This document shows positions 46,329 through 55,720 of a DNA stretch of 64,000 nucleotides, in pieces; the stretch's first letter is position 1, and every line of letters starts with the position of its first letter. This DNA is from Vibrio sinaloensis DSM 21326 (GTDB taxonomy: Bacteria; Pseudomonadota; Gammaproteobacteria; Enterobacterales; Vibrionaceae), in NCBI RefSeq assembly GCF_000189275.1, contig NZ_AEVT01000093.1, forward strand, positions 1 through 64,000, in the 5' to 3' direction. A model generated the notes under the pieces. The model had not been told where the DNA came from and did no database searches. It saw only the letters and a list, made by a program, of their open reading frames with translations. Both the position numbers and the translations under genes were made by a program.

Positions 46329-47060
46329 TTAACGTCCGTTAATCAAATCAGAAAATACCACATGAAGATCGTTAGATGCCGAGGCGCTGTCTAAATTGAG
46401 CTTGGAACGAATATGATCGATATGGACACGCATCAATTCGACAGCCTGTTCGCTGTCACCTGCCTCAATTGCGTCGAGCAGCACTGTGTGTTCGTCAAGT
46501 GAGCAATTGGCATGATTACCCGTTTCGTACTGTGCGATCAGCAACGATGTCTGAGACACTAAGCTACGTTGGAAGGCAAGCAATGGCGCGTTATTCGCTA
46601 TTTCTGCGAGCTTTATATGAAACTCACCTGATAAGCGCAAGCCTTTGCCATAGTCGCCATTATCAAACGCTTGATTCTCTTTCTCGACCAATTTCCGGCA
46701 CTCTTCAAGGGCGGCTGGTGTCGCGTGTTCAACGGCAAGCTCTGTAATGGCGAGTTCCATCACTTCACGCGCTTTGATGATCTGTTTGGCTTCTTCCTTG
46801 GTAGGAGCTGAGACCATGGCACCACGATTTGGCCGGATGCTGACAACTTGTTCCATCGAGAGACGCAACAATGCGCGGCGGATTATGGTGCGACTTACTG
46901 AAAAGATTTCCGCGAGCGCTTCTTCATTGAGCTTAGTCGCAGGTGGTAGGCGTTGTTCCAAGATGGCATCAAAAATATGGCAATAAACCACGTCATCTTG
47001 GGTTTGTCCGGCGACTTTCGTTTTAATATTTTTCGCCACAGAATTTTTGAGATTTGCCAT
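46329..47060 (-). CDS. GntR/FCD transcriptional regulator of the purine island
   Basis: A 243-residue GntR regulator: winged HTH at about 22-90 (EALAEIFSVSRTIIRRALLRL then QVVSIRPNRGAMVS), and an FCD effector domain at about 98-225 with the metal-site pattern (VMELAITELAVEH, SGEFHIKLAEIA, DEHTVLLDAIEAGD). FCD members bind short organic acids or purine breakdown products and usually repress. A box with one mismatch, TTGTATACAC, lies 57 bases upstream (autoregulation) and perfect boxes precede xdhA, puuE, uraH and the xanthine permease. Ligand is probably urate or another pathway intermediate; inferred. Confidence 0.88.
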   Translation of the reverse strand: MANLKNSVAKNIKTKVAGQTQDDVVYCHIFDAILEQRLPPATKLNEEALAEIFSVSRTIIRRALLRLSMEQVVSIRPNRGAMVSAPTKEEAKQIIKAREVMELAITELAVEHATPAALEECRKLVEKENQAFDNGDYGKGLRLSGEFHIKLAEIANNAPLLAFQRSLVSQTSLLIAQYETGNHANCSLDEHTVLLDAIEAGDSEQAVELMRVHIDHIRSKLNLDSASASNDLHVVFSDLINGR

Positions 47061-47116
47061 AGCAGGGCTTAATCCTCAACCTATTTATTTCCCTAATAAA
47101 ACAATCATACTTTACT

Positions 47117-47126
47117 TTGTATACAC
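47117..47126. promoter_or_regulatory. GntR-type operator upstream of gntR
   Basis: TTGTATACAC, one base from the perfect palindrome, 57 bases upstream of the gntR start. Confidence 0.6.
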
Positions 47127-47194
47127 GTGACTAGATAAGGGGCGAAATTGCGACCCTAAACATGCTGTTCAAGGTCGCGTGTTGGTGTCAAAAG

Positions 47195-48886
47195 TTAACA
47201 GCGGAATTTACTGATGTTTTGATGGAGGTGGACCGCGTTTTGCGCGATGGTTTCACTGGCAATGGCTGACTGTTTGGTCTCTAGCGCGGTTTCATCAGCC
47301 AACGTCTTGATACTAATGAGGTTGTTGTCTAAATCTTGCGTCACCGTAGATTGTTGCTCAGCAGCGGCTGCGATCTGCAGGTTGAGATCTGCAATTTGAT
47401 TAACTGACTCAGCAGCCAATGAGAAGGTATTGGCCGATTCACTGCTTTTAGACAAGCACAACTGAGCGGTATCAGTGCCTTTCTTCATGCTGGTCACAGC
47501 ATTTTTTGCCTCTGACTGTAAGCGTTCTACAAGCTGTTGAATATCGACGGTTGCGTCTTGGGTCCGTTTGGCTAATGAACGGACTTCGTCGGCGACAACA
47601 GCAAATCCACGACCTGTTTCTCCAGCGCGAGCAGCTTCGATAGCCGCGTTAAGCGCCAGTAAGTTGGTCTGCTCTGCAATACCTTGAATCGATTCGAGAA
47701 CTTGGCCGATATTGTTAGTTTCAGAGACCAGGTTTTCTATCACGTCAGAAGAGCTGGTGACTTCATTGGCCAATTCTTGGATAACTTGCTGTGTTGCAAT
47801 GGCTTCTTTATGGCCTTCAAGAACATTCTTCTTCACTTGATCGGTGACAGAGGAGGCATTCGCTGTGTTATTTGCGACCTCTTGTGTCGTCATGTTCATC
47901 TGGTTAATTGCTGTCGCTACTTGCTCGATGTCTAAGCGCTGTTTTTCCACATTCTGCAGCGTTTTTTGCAATGATGTTGAGGTCATGGAAGATGAGTTTT
48001 GCAGCTCTTCTGCTTTTGAGTTGATTTGAACAATCATGCTGCTCAGTACTGACAAGAATTTGTTAAATGAGCGCGCAACCGTCCCGGTTTCATCTCTGGA
48101 ATGAGTTTCAAGTTTCACCGTAAGGTCACCATCACCATTCGCGACTTGGTCCAACCTTTCTATCAAGTTGAGTATTGGCGAGCGGATTGAGCGAGTCACT
48201 AAAATCGGTAGTGCAATTCCAATGATGAGTGCAATCACTGCGATAATGGTCATCCACTTTATCGCCGCTTTTTCGTCGGCTTCGGCTTGGAGTGCACTAT
48301 TTAGTGTGAAATCTTGGACGCGATCGAGTATCGAGATCAGCGCCTGATCCAGCTCATCCTCGTGGGCTTCCACTTGGTGGGATACCTTGAGCATTTTTTC
48401 TATGTCGCCGTTAGAGCCATAATCCATGACCTGGTCGACTTCAGAGATTAACGTGCTGTATGAGGCTTCGACTATTTTCAGGTCGGCTAGCAGTTGAGTA
48501 AACTCTTGCTTAGCGAGGTCTGAGTGCAGTAGAGGAATCGCCTGCTCTATAAAAGCTTCGACTTCGATGATCTCTTTCTCGACTTTGACGGTCAGGTCAT
48601 GCACTTTCACTTTGGCTTGTTCGAAGGCTTGCTTGTTTTCTAGCCCTTGGTCAACACGAATTGCTTTAATCAAGGCACGTTCGAAATAAATGGCTTGTTC
48701 AAGCTGATGCTCGGTTACGAGCGTTAATTTCTTGGTGAGAGGAATATCTTCTTCTGCAATATCGATTAGCTCATTACCAATTTTGTTCATTTGGTAAAGC
48801 GCAAAACCGCCTAAAATCGCCATGGCAACAAGTTGGCAAAAGCCAAGAAGATAGACCTTCTGAGCGATGGTCAGTTTGGATAGCAT
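47195..48886 (-). CDS. Methyl-accepting chemotaxis protein (helical bundle sensor)
   Basis: A 563-residue chemoreceptor. TM1 about 13-32, an all-helical periplasmic domain of about 175 residues with Glu/Leu/Ala-rich heptads (4HB or similar), TM2 about 212-232, HAMP, and the signalling tip [35 protein letters not shown] (about 395-430). Not in the same run as the purine genes, since gntR ends its transcript; ligand unknown. Confidence 0.86.
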   Translation of the reverse strand: MLSKLTIAQKVYLLGFCQLVAMAILGGFALYQMNKIGNELIDIAEEDIPLTKKLTLVTEHQLEQAIYFERALIKAIRVDQGLENKQAFEQAKVKVHDLTVKVEKEIIEVEAFIEQAIPLLHSDLAKQEFTQLLADLKIVEASYSTLISEVDQVMDYGSNGDIEKMLKVSHQVEAHEDELDQALISILDRVQDFTLNSALQAEADEKAAIKWMTIIAVIALIIGIALPILVTRSIRSPILNLIERLDQVANGDGDLTVKLETHSRDETGTVARSFNKFLSVLSSMIVQINSKAEELQNSSSMTSTSLQKTLQNVEKQRLDIEQVATAINQMNMTTQEVANNTANASSVTDQVKKNVLEGHKEAIATQQVIQELANEVTSSSDVIENLVSETNNIGQVLESIQGIAEQTNLLALNAAIEAARAGETGRGFAVVADEVRSLAKRTQDATVDIQQLVERLQSEAKNAVTSMKKGTDTAQLCLSKSSESANTFSLAAESVNQIADLNLQIAAAAEQQSTVTQDLDNNLISIKTLADETALETKQSAIASETIAQNAVHLHQNISKFRC

Positions 48887-49303
48887 GTAGCATTTCCTTT
48901 TATTGTAATAATTTGCAACATTTATTTACACACTTTCTAACAACGAAGCAAATGGTGTGCCACAGAAAAACACTTAAAAATCAAGGAATTTGATCTTAGA
49001 CAACAAGATTCATGGCAAGTATTTCATATATGATTTGCATAATGCGAATGGGTTGCATTATGCAAGGCAATCGTTTGTGCAGTTTTAAGTCGCAAGGCGG
49101 TTAACGCTATTGTGATCAACCATTAACAGATGGTCGTTCGATAGGTCATGCGCTCAGTACTTTAACTGGATAAATGTGCGTAAAGGCTTTGAGGTGTTTT
49201 CCTTAGCCAAGTAGCTTTATACGGAGTGGCAACAGTAACTATCCTAGCGTGACATTGCGCCAAGACTGAGCCTAGTTAGGCAAATCTGTTCAGCCAGTAA
49301 GGC
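48887..49303. other. Gap with an 11-bp inverted repeat
   Basis: About 420 bases without a gene. Contains a perfect inverted repeat TTGCATAATGC (49035-49045) / GCATTATGCAA (49055-49065), 9-base loop, without a T-run. The rest appears featureless apart from the promoter expected for the 47195 receptor. Confidence 0.6.
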
Positions 49304-49332
49304 CAAAAAAAGCCCGCTAAATTAGCGGGCTT
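49304..49332 (-). terminator. Terminator of the second receptor gene
   Basis: GCCCGC (49312-49317) / GCGGGC (49325-49330) with loop TAAATTA, extendable by several A-T pairs, followed by seven T on the minus strand. 22 bases beyond the stop codon. Confidence 0.8.
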
Positions 49333-49353
49333 AATTAATATTGATGTGAGAAA

Positions 49354-51015
49354 TTACACTGTAAATCGGTCAACCAACTCATACAGTTCATTGGCTCTAT
49401 GGTTGAGCTCTTGGCTGCCTGCTCGGTTTTCATTCGCAAGCTCAGCGGATTGGGAGCTTTGGTCGGAAATCACCACAATACGTTCTGAAATTTCTTGACC
49501 CACTAGGCTTTGTTCTTCAGTTGCCGTCGCGATCAAAGAGTTCATATCCATAATGGTGCCAATGGATTCTTGAATTTGAATCAGCGCTTGTGCAGCGGCA
49601 TTCGCTTCGTCCACTGTGCTAGCCCCACGTTTTTGGCTCGACTCCATGGCTTTAACGGCATCATCGGATGCGGCTTTCAGCTGTTCGATCATTTGGTGGA
49701 TTTCGCCGGTACTGTCTTGGGTGCGGCTCGCCAGTTTGCGTACTTCATCAGCTACAACCGCAAAACCTCGGCCTTGTTCACCTGCACGTGCCGCCTCGAT
49801 AGCAGCGTTGAGCGCTAACAGGTTAGTTTGCTCCGCTATGTCTTGGATCACTTCAAGTGAAGAGGAAATGTTCTGTACATCACCTTCTAGGCGAGAGATA
49901 ACATTGTTGGCTTGCGACACTTCTTCTGCCAAAGCCTCAACAGAGTGGGCTGCGGAGTTAACGATATTCTGCGCTTCTTTGGCGTTATCGTCTGCTTCTT
50001 TGGCCGATTGAGCTGCTTGACTTGCATTACTGGATATTTCGGTTGCCGTCGTGGTCATCTCCGTCATTGCGGTCGCAACTTGTTCGGTTTCTTCACGTTG
50101 ACCTGAGGCCAGTTCATCCACTTTTGCCGCGCGATGAGACATGTTCGTTGTTTCAGAAACAACTTGTTGACCCACATCACTCACGCTGCGGATGATTGCC
50201 TGCAAACTAGCGACAAAGGCATTAAAGTTTTCACTTAACTTGGCAAACTCAGGTGCTTTAAATGCCTCCATACGTGCAGTTAAGTCGGCATCTCCACTGG
50301 CGAATGAGCGAATTGAGTCATCGAACATTTCGAGTGGCTTCATGATGGTGCGGTTAATAGCAACGGCAAAAATTGCCACGATCACCGCTATAACAAGACA
50401 GAAAACGATGATAGCGGATAGTGTGGTTTGCAACGCGCTATTGGTTGCTTCTTCCATATCAGCAATGATGGCGTCGATGTCGTCGGTATAAAAACCGGTT
50501 CCCAACATCAAGTCCCACTCAGGAATGAAGATAGAGTAACTCAGCTTAGGTAGCGCTTGAGTTTCTCCCGGCTTCGGGAAGTAATAGGTGGTAAACTCCC
50601 CCGTTTTTGCGTTTCGGATCAGGTCTTGAATCAGGTAGTTGCCTTGTTTGTCTTGCAAGTTCCAGTAGTTGTTACCGATACCGGCTTCGCTTTTACCTTG
50701 GACTCGGCGTATACCCTTTGAATCATAACCAAACACATAGCCTGTTTTCCCGTATTCCAGAGTCATGAGCGTCGGGTACGCTTCTTCTAGGGTTGCCCCT
50801 TTATCTAAGAAAGGCTGAATCGCAGACTTGGCCATTTGCAGATAGTTTTTAAGCTCGGCCTTTTTCATGTTCATCATGTTGCTACGAGTGATTTCTATCT
50901 GCTGGTTGTTCAGCTCAGTGGTTTTCATGTAGGTAAAACTAAGCATGCCCAGTGCGATAACGAGTAGCGGAACAAGCGCTAAAATGTAGAGGCGGTTCTT
51001 TATTGTTAGACTCAT
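49354..51015 (-). CDS. Methyl-accepting chemotaxis protein with single Cache sensor
   Basis: A 553-residue receptor. TM1 about 9-29, single-Cache (sCache_2) periplasmic domain of about 160 residues with [32 protein letters not shown] and [15 protein letters not shown]2 about 190-212, HAMP, methyl-accepting tip [36 protein letters not shown] use the ATG at 51015 (AGGA 7 bases upstream) instead of one at 51051. sCache_2 receptors usually sense small carboxylates. Own terminator. Confidence 0.88.
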   Translation of the reverse strand: MSLTIKNRLYILALVPLLVIALGMLSFTYMKTTELNNQQIEITRSNMMNMKKAELKNYLQMAKSAIQPFLDKGATLEEAYPTLMTLEYGKTGYVFGYDSKGIRRVQGKSEAGIGNNYWNLQDKQGNYLIQDLIRNAKTGEFTTYYFPKPGETQALPKLSYSIFIPEWDLMLGTGFYTDDIDAIIADMEEATNSALQTTLSAIIVFCLVIAVIVAIFAVAINRTIMKPLEMFDDSIRSFASGDADLTARMEAFKAPEFAKLSENFNAFVASLQAIIRSVSDVGQQVVSETTNMSHRAAKVDELASGQREETEQVATAMTEMTTTATEISSNASQAAQSAKEADDNAKEAQNIVNSAAHSVEALAEEVSQANNVISRLEGDVQNISSSLEVIQDIAEQTNLLALNAAIEAARAGEQGRGFAVVADEVRKLASRTQDSTGEIHQMIEQLKAASDDAVKAMESSQKRGASTVDEANAAAQALIQIQESIGTIMDMNSLIATATEEQSLVGQEISERIVVISDQSSQSAELANENRAGSQELNHRANELYELVDRFTV

Positions 51016-51202
51016 ACAAACATCCTGATTTCGTTGGTCTTTAGACGGCACTTATTGTTGTGCGCCGTTCGATATGGTGGTTGTAATAGGTGGTACTCTC
51101 TTCAACCTTAAGTTTATACAGTAAGATTAGCTAATTTATCGGCTGATGAATGTGAATCTTGATAGGTAAATAGAGGTTGATGCATTAGACATTGGTCCAA
51201 TT

Positions 51203-51589
51203 CTAGCGAGAGCATTGTCCGTTACTGCATTTACTCTTACCTGTCAGCCATTTAGATATGGTGTAACGGTTGATAGCAAAGCGCATATAGGCCCAGTCAG
51301 CGACAGGTTTGAACAGGGGCCAGCGAAGGGGGGCGTATAACCAGCCTTTACCGACTAAATGCCAAGCGTAGTAAGTAACGTCGAGCCCGAGTATGAGCTG
51401 GTTGTCTTTTTTGTAGCCATGCAGGATGGTTGAAGCTTTGGTTGGATCGATTTCAGGATAGGCAGCAAAGGATTCGCTGTGTATATCGACAATACAGATC
51501 GCATTTTGGTCGTCGTGGTTTTTGAGTGCCTGCATCTCTTTTACGCAGAGAGGGCAGGTTCCGTCGTAGAAAATCGTCAATAAAGTCAT
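51203..51589 (-). CDS. DCC-family thiol-disulfide protein (DUF393)
   Basis: A 128-residue protein of the DUF393/DCC family, with the motif DGTCPLCVKEM (about 9-19), a CxxC site within a thioredoxin-like fold, and the family's YGYKKDNQLILGLDVTYYAW. Usually a thiol-redox or electron-transfer helper of unknown partner. Downstream of the metallopeptidase by 38 bases on the same strand, possibly co-transcribed. Confidence 0.8.
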   Translation of the reverse strand: MTLLTIFYDGTCPLCVKEMQALKNHDDQNAICIVDIHSESFAAYPEIDPTKASTILHGYKKDNQLILGLDVTYYAWHLVGKGWLYAPLRWPLFKPVADWAYMRFAINRYTISKWLTGKSKCSNGQCSR

Positions 51590-51627
51590 GGTGTTCCTTT
51601 TTTGCTTGTTTCTACGACGGTCGCAGA

Positions 51628-52401
51628 TTATTGATCAGCTTCAGCCGTTTTAAGGTAGCGATGCCAGTTCTCGCTGATGGCCTGATATTGATAGACACAG
51701 AAATCTTTGCGTTCTGCTAGATAATCGTTTTCCACCTCATCAAGCAAGGCTTTGTGCTTGTCAGGATCGCTTCCATACACTAGGCACAATGTAGAGAAGT
51801 AGCGTTGTAAATCGAAGCTATGTTCGTCAATGTACTCGCCAAAATCATAATAATCAGGTCTATCGTCTGACTCAAAGGCAAACATATCAGCTGCGCTTAT
51901 GGCGGCATCGTCACCATTCTCAACGTACTCAATCATTAACACTGCCGCGAGATTATCGACCGCATCTTCTTCTTTACCCAAAATCGGAATGTTTTGGTCG
52001 GCGATGTAGGCATGACCCGCCTCATGGATCAAGGTGTGTAGCACAGTATCAATCGCGCCAAGCTGTGCTGATTTGCCATATTTTTCATCATATTTGTTCT
52101 TCTTAAAGTAGCTTAACGCTTCCCCGTAGAAGGAATACGGCATCTGAACAAGGTGCTTTTCTGGGTCGTACAAAGGTCCATCGTCGCTGCCGTACTCAAT
52201 GATAAGTGGCTTGGAGAAAGGCATTAAGGATTCCGCTAAATCGACGAGAGTGTCATTGACGCCACTTTGTTGGATCTGGGTTAAGTACTGTGCATGCGTT
52301 TTATCGATCGGATCTAGGTAACGGACTGAGACATTATCGGCAGCAGCGTATGCATTAGTGGCCGCAGCCATCGCGCACAGCAATATAGAGCGAGCAATCA
52401 T
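51628..52401 (-). CDS. Exported DUF4344 metallopeptidase
   Basis: A 257-residue protein, signal peptide about 1-19, family DUF4344 with the zinc motif HEAGH at about 128-132 (LIHEAGHAYIADQN), followed by the Glu-rich stretch GKEEDAVDNLAAVLM that carries the remaining ligand. Typical for periplasmic zinc peptidase-like proteins; substrate unknown. Confidence 0.8.
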   Translation of the reverse strand: MIARSILLCAMAAATNAYAAADNVSVRYLDPIDKTHAQYLTQIQQSGVNDTLVDLAESLMPFSKPLIIEYGSDDGPLYDPEKHLVQMPYSFYGEALSYFKKNKYDEKYGKSAQLGAIDTVLHTLIHEAGHAYIADQNIPILGKEEDAVDNLAAVLMIEYVENGDDAAISAADMFAFESDDRPDYYDFGEYIDEHSFDLQRYFSTLCLVYGSDPDKHKALLDEVENDYLAERKDFCVYQYQAISENWHRYLKTAEADQ

Positions 52402-52619
52402 AGTTGGTCCTTATTATTATTTTGTACAGATAGATTCACCTTATACTGACACAATTGCGTCAATATTGCTTATAGTCTGCGAGCAGAAGGAGATGAGATA
52501 TGATGAATTTTCCATTACTCAAGTAACCTAGAGTGGCTCGGGCGCGGTTTAGTTTGAACGTCTAAACAACGCCACGAAAAAAGTTCCGTGGCAAGTCGAA
52601 TGAATATTAGGAATTTGTC

Positions 52620-53255
52620 ATGACAGAGAAACATTGGTCTAAATTTCAGTTGCTGCATCAGGTAGTAAGCAATAAAAACATCCATATCAAAGGCACGCAC
52701 AGTTACTACAGCGATTGCTGGGACAATGGTTTTGAGCAGAGTGTAGTACGCTACTTACATGGCGATGAAATCAGCCGCGATTGGCAACCACGTTGGCCGA
52801 TTGATCAGCTCTATATTGGTGACTACGTCTGTATCGCGGCAGAAGCTGTGATCTTGATGGGAGGCAACCACAACCATAGAGTAGATTGGTTTTGCTTGTA
52901 CCCTTTCCTTGATGATGTTGAGCGCTCTTATCAAAGCAAAGGCGATACCGTTATTGGTGATGGTGCTTGGATAGGGATGCGCGCCATGGTGATGCCGGGA
53001 GTGACGATTGGTGAAGGTGCGGTGATCGCAGCGAATAGTGTTGTCACGAAAAATGTTGAGCCATACGCCGTGGTTGGAGGTAATCCCGCAAGGTTAATCA
53101 AGTATCGATTTGAGCAGGCGCACCGAGAGGCGCTGTTGGCATTGAAGATTTATGACTGGCCAGAAGCAAAGTTTGCGGCATTGCGATGCTATTTAGCACA
53201 GGATGATATCGACGTGCTTTCTCACGCGGTGCATGAATACGACCAACGAGGCTAA
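52620..53255 (+). CDS. CatB/Vat-like hexapeptide-repeat O-acetyltransferase
   Basis: A 211-residue xenobiotic acetyltransferase of the left-handed beta-helix family, trimeric by analogy. It has the CatB/Vat pattern: SYYSDCWDNGFEQSVVRYLHGD, IGDYVCIAAEAVILMGGNHNHRVDWF with the catalytic His, then GDTVIGDGAWIGMRAMVMPGVTIGEGAVIAANSVVTKNVEPYAVVGGNPARLIK. Close relatives acetylate chloramphenicol or streptogramins, and chromosomal Vibrio versions exist; resistance here is not shown. Monocistronic; AGGAA ribosome site. Confidence 0.85.
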   Translation: MTEKHWSKFQLLHQVVSNKNIHIKGTHSYYSDCWDNGFEQSVVRYLHGDEISRDWQPRWPIDQLYIGDYVCIAAEAVILMGGNHNHRVDWFCLYPFLDDVERSYQSKGDTVIGDGAWIGMRAMVMPGVTIGEGAVIAANSVVTKNVEPYAVVGGNPARLIKYRFEQAHREALLALKIYDWPEAKFAALRCYLAQDDIDVLSHAVHEYDQRG

Positions 53256-53330
53256 TCTCGATTATCATTAGGGCGGTGAGTTTACCTATGGTACACTCGC
53301 CGCCCTTTTCTGTTTCAGTGAGAATAAACC

Positions 53331-53687
53331 ATGAGCCTTAAGAAAGAACTGCAAAACCTTCATAACCGTATTGATACATGTAAGCGCAAACTGGATGCTG
53401 CAAAAGGCCGTGGTGATCAGGAAATGATTTCAAAGTTTACTGATGAAATTGAAAAGTTGACCAAAAAAGCCAGCTCAGTCAAACACAAGCAGCAATACGA
53501 CATGAACAAAGAGCGTAAGAGCTTGCAGGACATGCCATTTTCTCGCGAGATCACTAAAGCTGAGCAAGCAGATATGGGCAAACTTAAGAAGTCTGTGAAA
53601 GGGTTAGTTGTTGTTCACCCAATGACGAAGCTGGGTAAAGAATTACGTCTAGAAGTGATGACAGGTTACGCACCGAAAAAGTTCTAA
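53331..53687 (+). CDS. yibL: YibL family ribosome-associated protein
   Basis: A 118-residue basic protein, recognised as YibL: a helical N-terminus LQNLHNRIDTCKRKLDAAKGRGD, EIEKLTKKASSVKHKQ, then a C-terminal LVVVHPMTKLGKELRLEVMTGYAP. The E. coli homologue is found with ribosomes; its role is unclear. Confidence 0.85.
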   Translation: MSLKKELQNLHNRIDTCKRKLDAAKGRGDQEMISKFTDEIEKLTKKASSVKHKQQYDMNKERKSLQDMPFSREITKAEQADMGKLKKSVKGLVVVHPMTKLGKELRLEVMTGYAPKKF

Positions 53688-53704
53688 TCACGAGACTAAG
53701 ACAA

Positions 53705-53732
53705 TAAAAAAGCGCCTTTCGGCGCTTTTTTG
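53705..53732. terminator. Bidirectional terminator between yibL and the amino acid permease
   Basis: AAAAAAGCGCC (53706-53716) / GGCGCTTTTTT (53721-53731), loop TTTC. A- and T-runs on both sides serve both converging genes. Confidence 0.88.
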
Positions 53733-53742
53733 CTATCTGGGC

Positions 53743-54912
53743 TTAGCCCATAAACCATGAGACGAAAATCAGTGCACCGAACAGGAAAGCACTTGAAAGC
53801 GCGGCTGTGCCTCCTCCGGCAGTATAGGTAGTTTCTAAGTTCGGCAATGGAAAATCAGGCTGACGTACTTTACGCACCATCAAAATTGGCCCCCAAACGG
53901 CTAAAAACACCAACACCATCCCCGCATAATCCAACATACTGACAAACTGGTTTGAAAACAGCGCTGCTAGTGCCAATGGTAAAACGAAGGTCAACACATA
54001 GGTGTTCGCTTTGTTGCTCGACAGCGCATCTTTGTTTTGATCATACAGCGCCATAGAAACACCTAGGAATGAAGTAATTAAGGCCAGCGAAGAGAACACC
54101 GCGACAATCAATTTTAGATCGGATTGCTGATCGCTAAATGCATTGATTAGCTCCGATATGCTATGCAAGCGTGCAATTGCGTCGGTACCCAGATTTCCGA
54201 TGATGGCAAACAGCCAAGTGATGTAGCAAATCAGTGGAATCAAGGAGCCGAGAAGAATCATATTGCGGATTTCACCTTGACTTGCCCCACGGTTGTAATC
54301 GACCAATGACGGAATGACGACCATAGAAGCAAAGCTCGTGAAGATAATGGCACTGTATTTGACAATAGTGTTGACGGAGTAGTCAGACTCTTGAGTAATA
54401 AAATCGAGGTGAATATTGCTCATGAGCGACACGATCACAATAAATAAGGTCCCAACCATGATAAAAAACAGACCGCGATTGAGCTTATCGACATACGCTT
54501 TCCCGGCCACGACAATCAAACCGACCAAAAGACTGAACAGGCTGTAACTTGAAATTGCTGAGATCTCTACACCAACATTGGCTAAGAGGCGGCTAATAAT
54601 GTCGCCAATACCGAGTAGATAGGCGATAGCCATACAGATTAACAATAGATAGAACAGAGCGTTGATGATGCGCTGGCCGTTTTTTCCTAATGTCATTAAG
54701 GCAACGCTACTCATGCTATTACTGTCTTTAGTCTTACTGCATGCTTCAGCTAATAATAGGGCTGAGTATGTGGTGCCAATAAAGATCACTAGCATCAATA
54801 ATGAGCTGATGATGAAACCAAATTGAGCCAATACCATGGGGATGGCAAGCATACCTGCTCCCAAAGCGGTGCCTGCAAGTATCAATGCACTACCAAATAA
54901 CTTCATATTCAA
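53743..54912 (-). CDS. Aromatic amino acid permease (Mtr/TyrP/TnaB family)
   Basis: A 389-residue inner membrane protein with about eleven membrane segments. It fits the HAAAP family: GSALILAGTALGAGMLAIPMVLAQFGF (about 7-33), STSFAS-like FTSFASMVVIPSLVDY (about 205-220). Members take up tryptophan or tyrosine by proton symport; which one is not clear. Monocistronic. Confidence 0.85.
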   Translation of the reverse strand: MNMKLFGSALILAGTALGAGMLAIPMVLAQFGFIISSLLMLVIFIGTTYSALLLAEACSKTKDSNSMSSVALMTLGKNGQRIINALFYLLLICMAIAYLLGIGDIISRLLANVGVEISAISSYSLFSLLVGLIVVAGKAYVDKLNRGLFFIMVGTLFIVIVSLMSNIHLDFITQESDYSVNTIVKYSAIIFTSFASMVVIPSLVDYNRGASQGEIRNMILLGSLIPLICYITWLFAIIGNLGTDAIARLHSISELINAFSDQQSDLKLIVAVFSSLALITSFLGVSMALYDQNKDALSSNKANTYVLTFVLPLALAALFSNQFVSMLDYAGMVLVFLAVWGPILMVRKVRQPDFPLPNLETTYTAGGGTAALSSAFLFGALIFVSWFMG

Positions 54913-55290
54913 AAGAAAATACCCCTAGAAAAATTAACTGTGCGTCAAGTTGTACAAAATTGTTTCCACTAGACTAACAAAGTGAACAGTTACTCGGGGT
55001 GGAGCTGATGTAGGACTTTTTTGATTTTTGCTGTAAGCAATGAGAAAGGTGCGAGCTGAGCGATGTTTTATCACTGAAGGCATCGCGTTCTGTATAGGAA
55101 TTTGCTACGCGGATAAGTAACAATTCAACGGGTTGCACTTTAAGTGCTATGGCTTTTCTCGTTTACACAAGTGATCTTTTATAAAACTAAGTTCTTATTT
55201 GATTGGCGCTGAATTTGATAAAAGTCAATCTAAAGATAGGGCTAGAGGCGTAATTTTGACCGCACTTATTCGTTAGAAGGAATTACTAGA
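54913..55290. other. Gap without gene between permease and small membrane protein
   Basis: 378 bases, the divergent promoter area of the two genes. Nothing further recognised. Confidence 0.5.
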
Positions 55291-55560
55291 ATGGTGTTTA
55301 AACATTATCTCAGAGAGTTATTGGGCTTAGCGATTGTTGTTTCTGTCATCTGTGGAATGTTGAGTCTCTTACTGGATTTTTGCGCCCTTGCCGCGTTGTT
55401 CGACCATCATGACAAAATTGCCGACCTCTTTTTTCATGAATCTTTTTACCTTACCGCTTTCTTGATCCCTCCCTATTTTTTGTGGAAAGCGATTAATCAA
55501 CCTGAGTTAGTTGCCGCGACTCAAGACTATCAAGCACAAAAACTTCAGATGGAGCGGTAA
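55291..55560 (+). CDS. Small membrane protein, unrecognised
   Basis: An 89-residue protein with two hydrophobic segments (about 10-36, 50-65) and a charged tail, ending LQMER. AAGGAATT precedes the ATG and a terminator follows. I do not recognise a family. Confidence 0.6.
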   Translation: MVFKHYLRELLGLAIVVSVICGMLSLLLDFCALAALFDHHDKIADLFFHESFYLTAFLIPPYFLWKAINQPELVAATQDYQAQKLQMER

Positions 55561-55635
55561 GGAGCCGCAGCTTGGTTAATAGCGCTACTCTATGCTGTGA
55601 AGCGAGGTAGCCTTCTTTGCGACACACCCAATACA

Positions 55636-55668
55636 AAACAGCCTGACGAGTTTCCTCGTCAGGCTTTC
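55636..55668. terminator. Terminator after the small membrane protein
   Basis: AGCCTGACGAG (55640-55650) / CTCGTCAGGCT (55655-55665), loop TTTC, with A-rich and T-rich flanks, likely active both ways. Confidence 0.75.
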
Positions 55669-55720
55669 TGGCGTCTTGCTACTTCTCAAGGGCAAATCAA
55701 TCAATTATAAGTGGCTTGCT

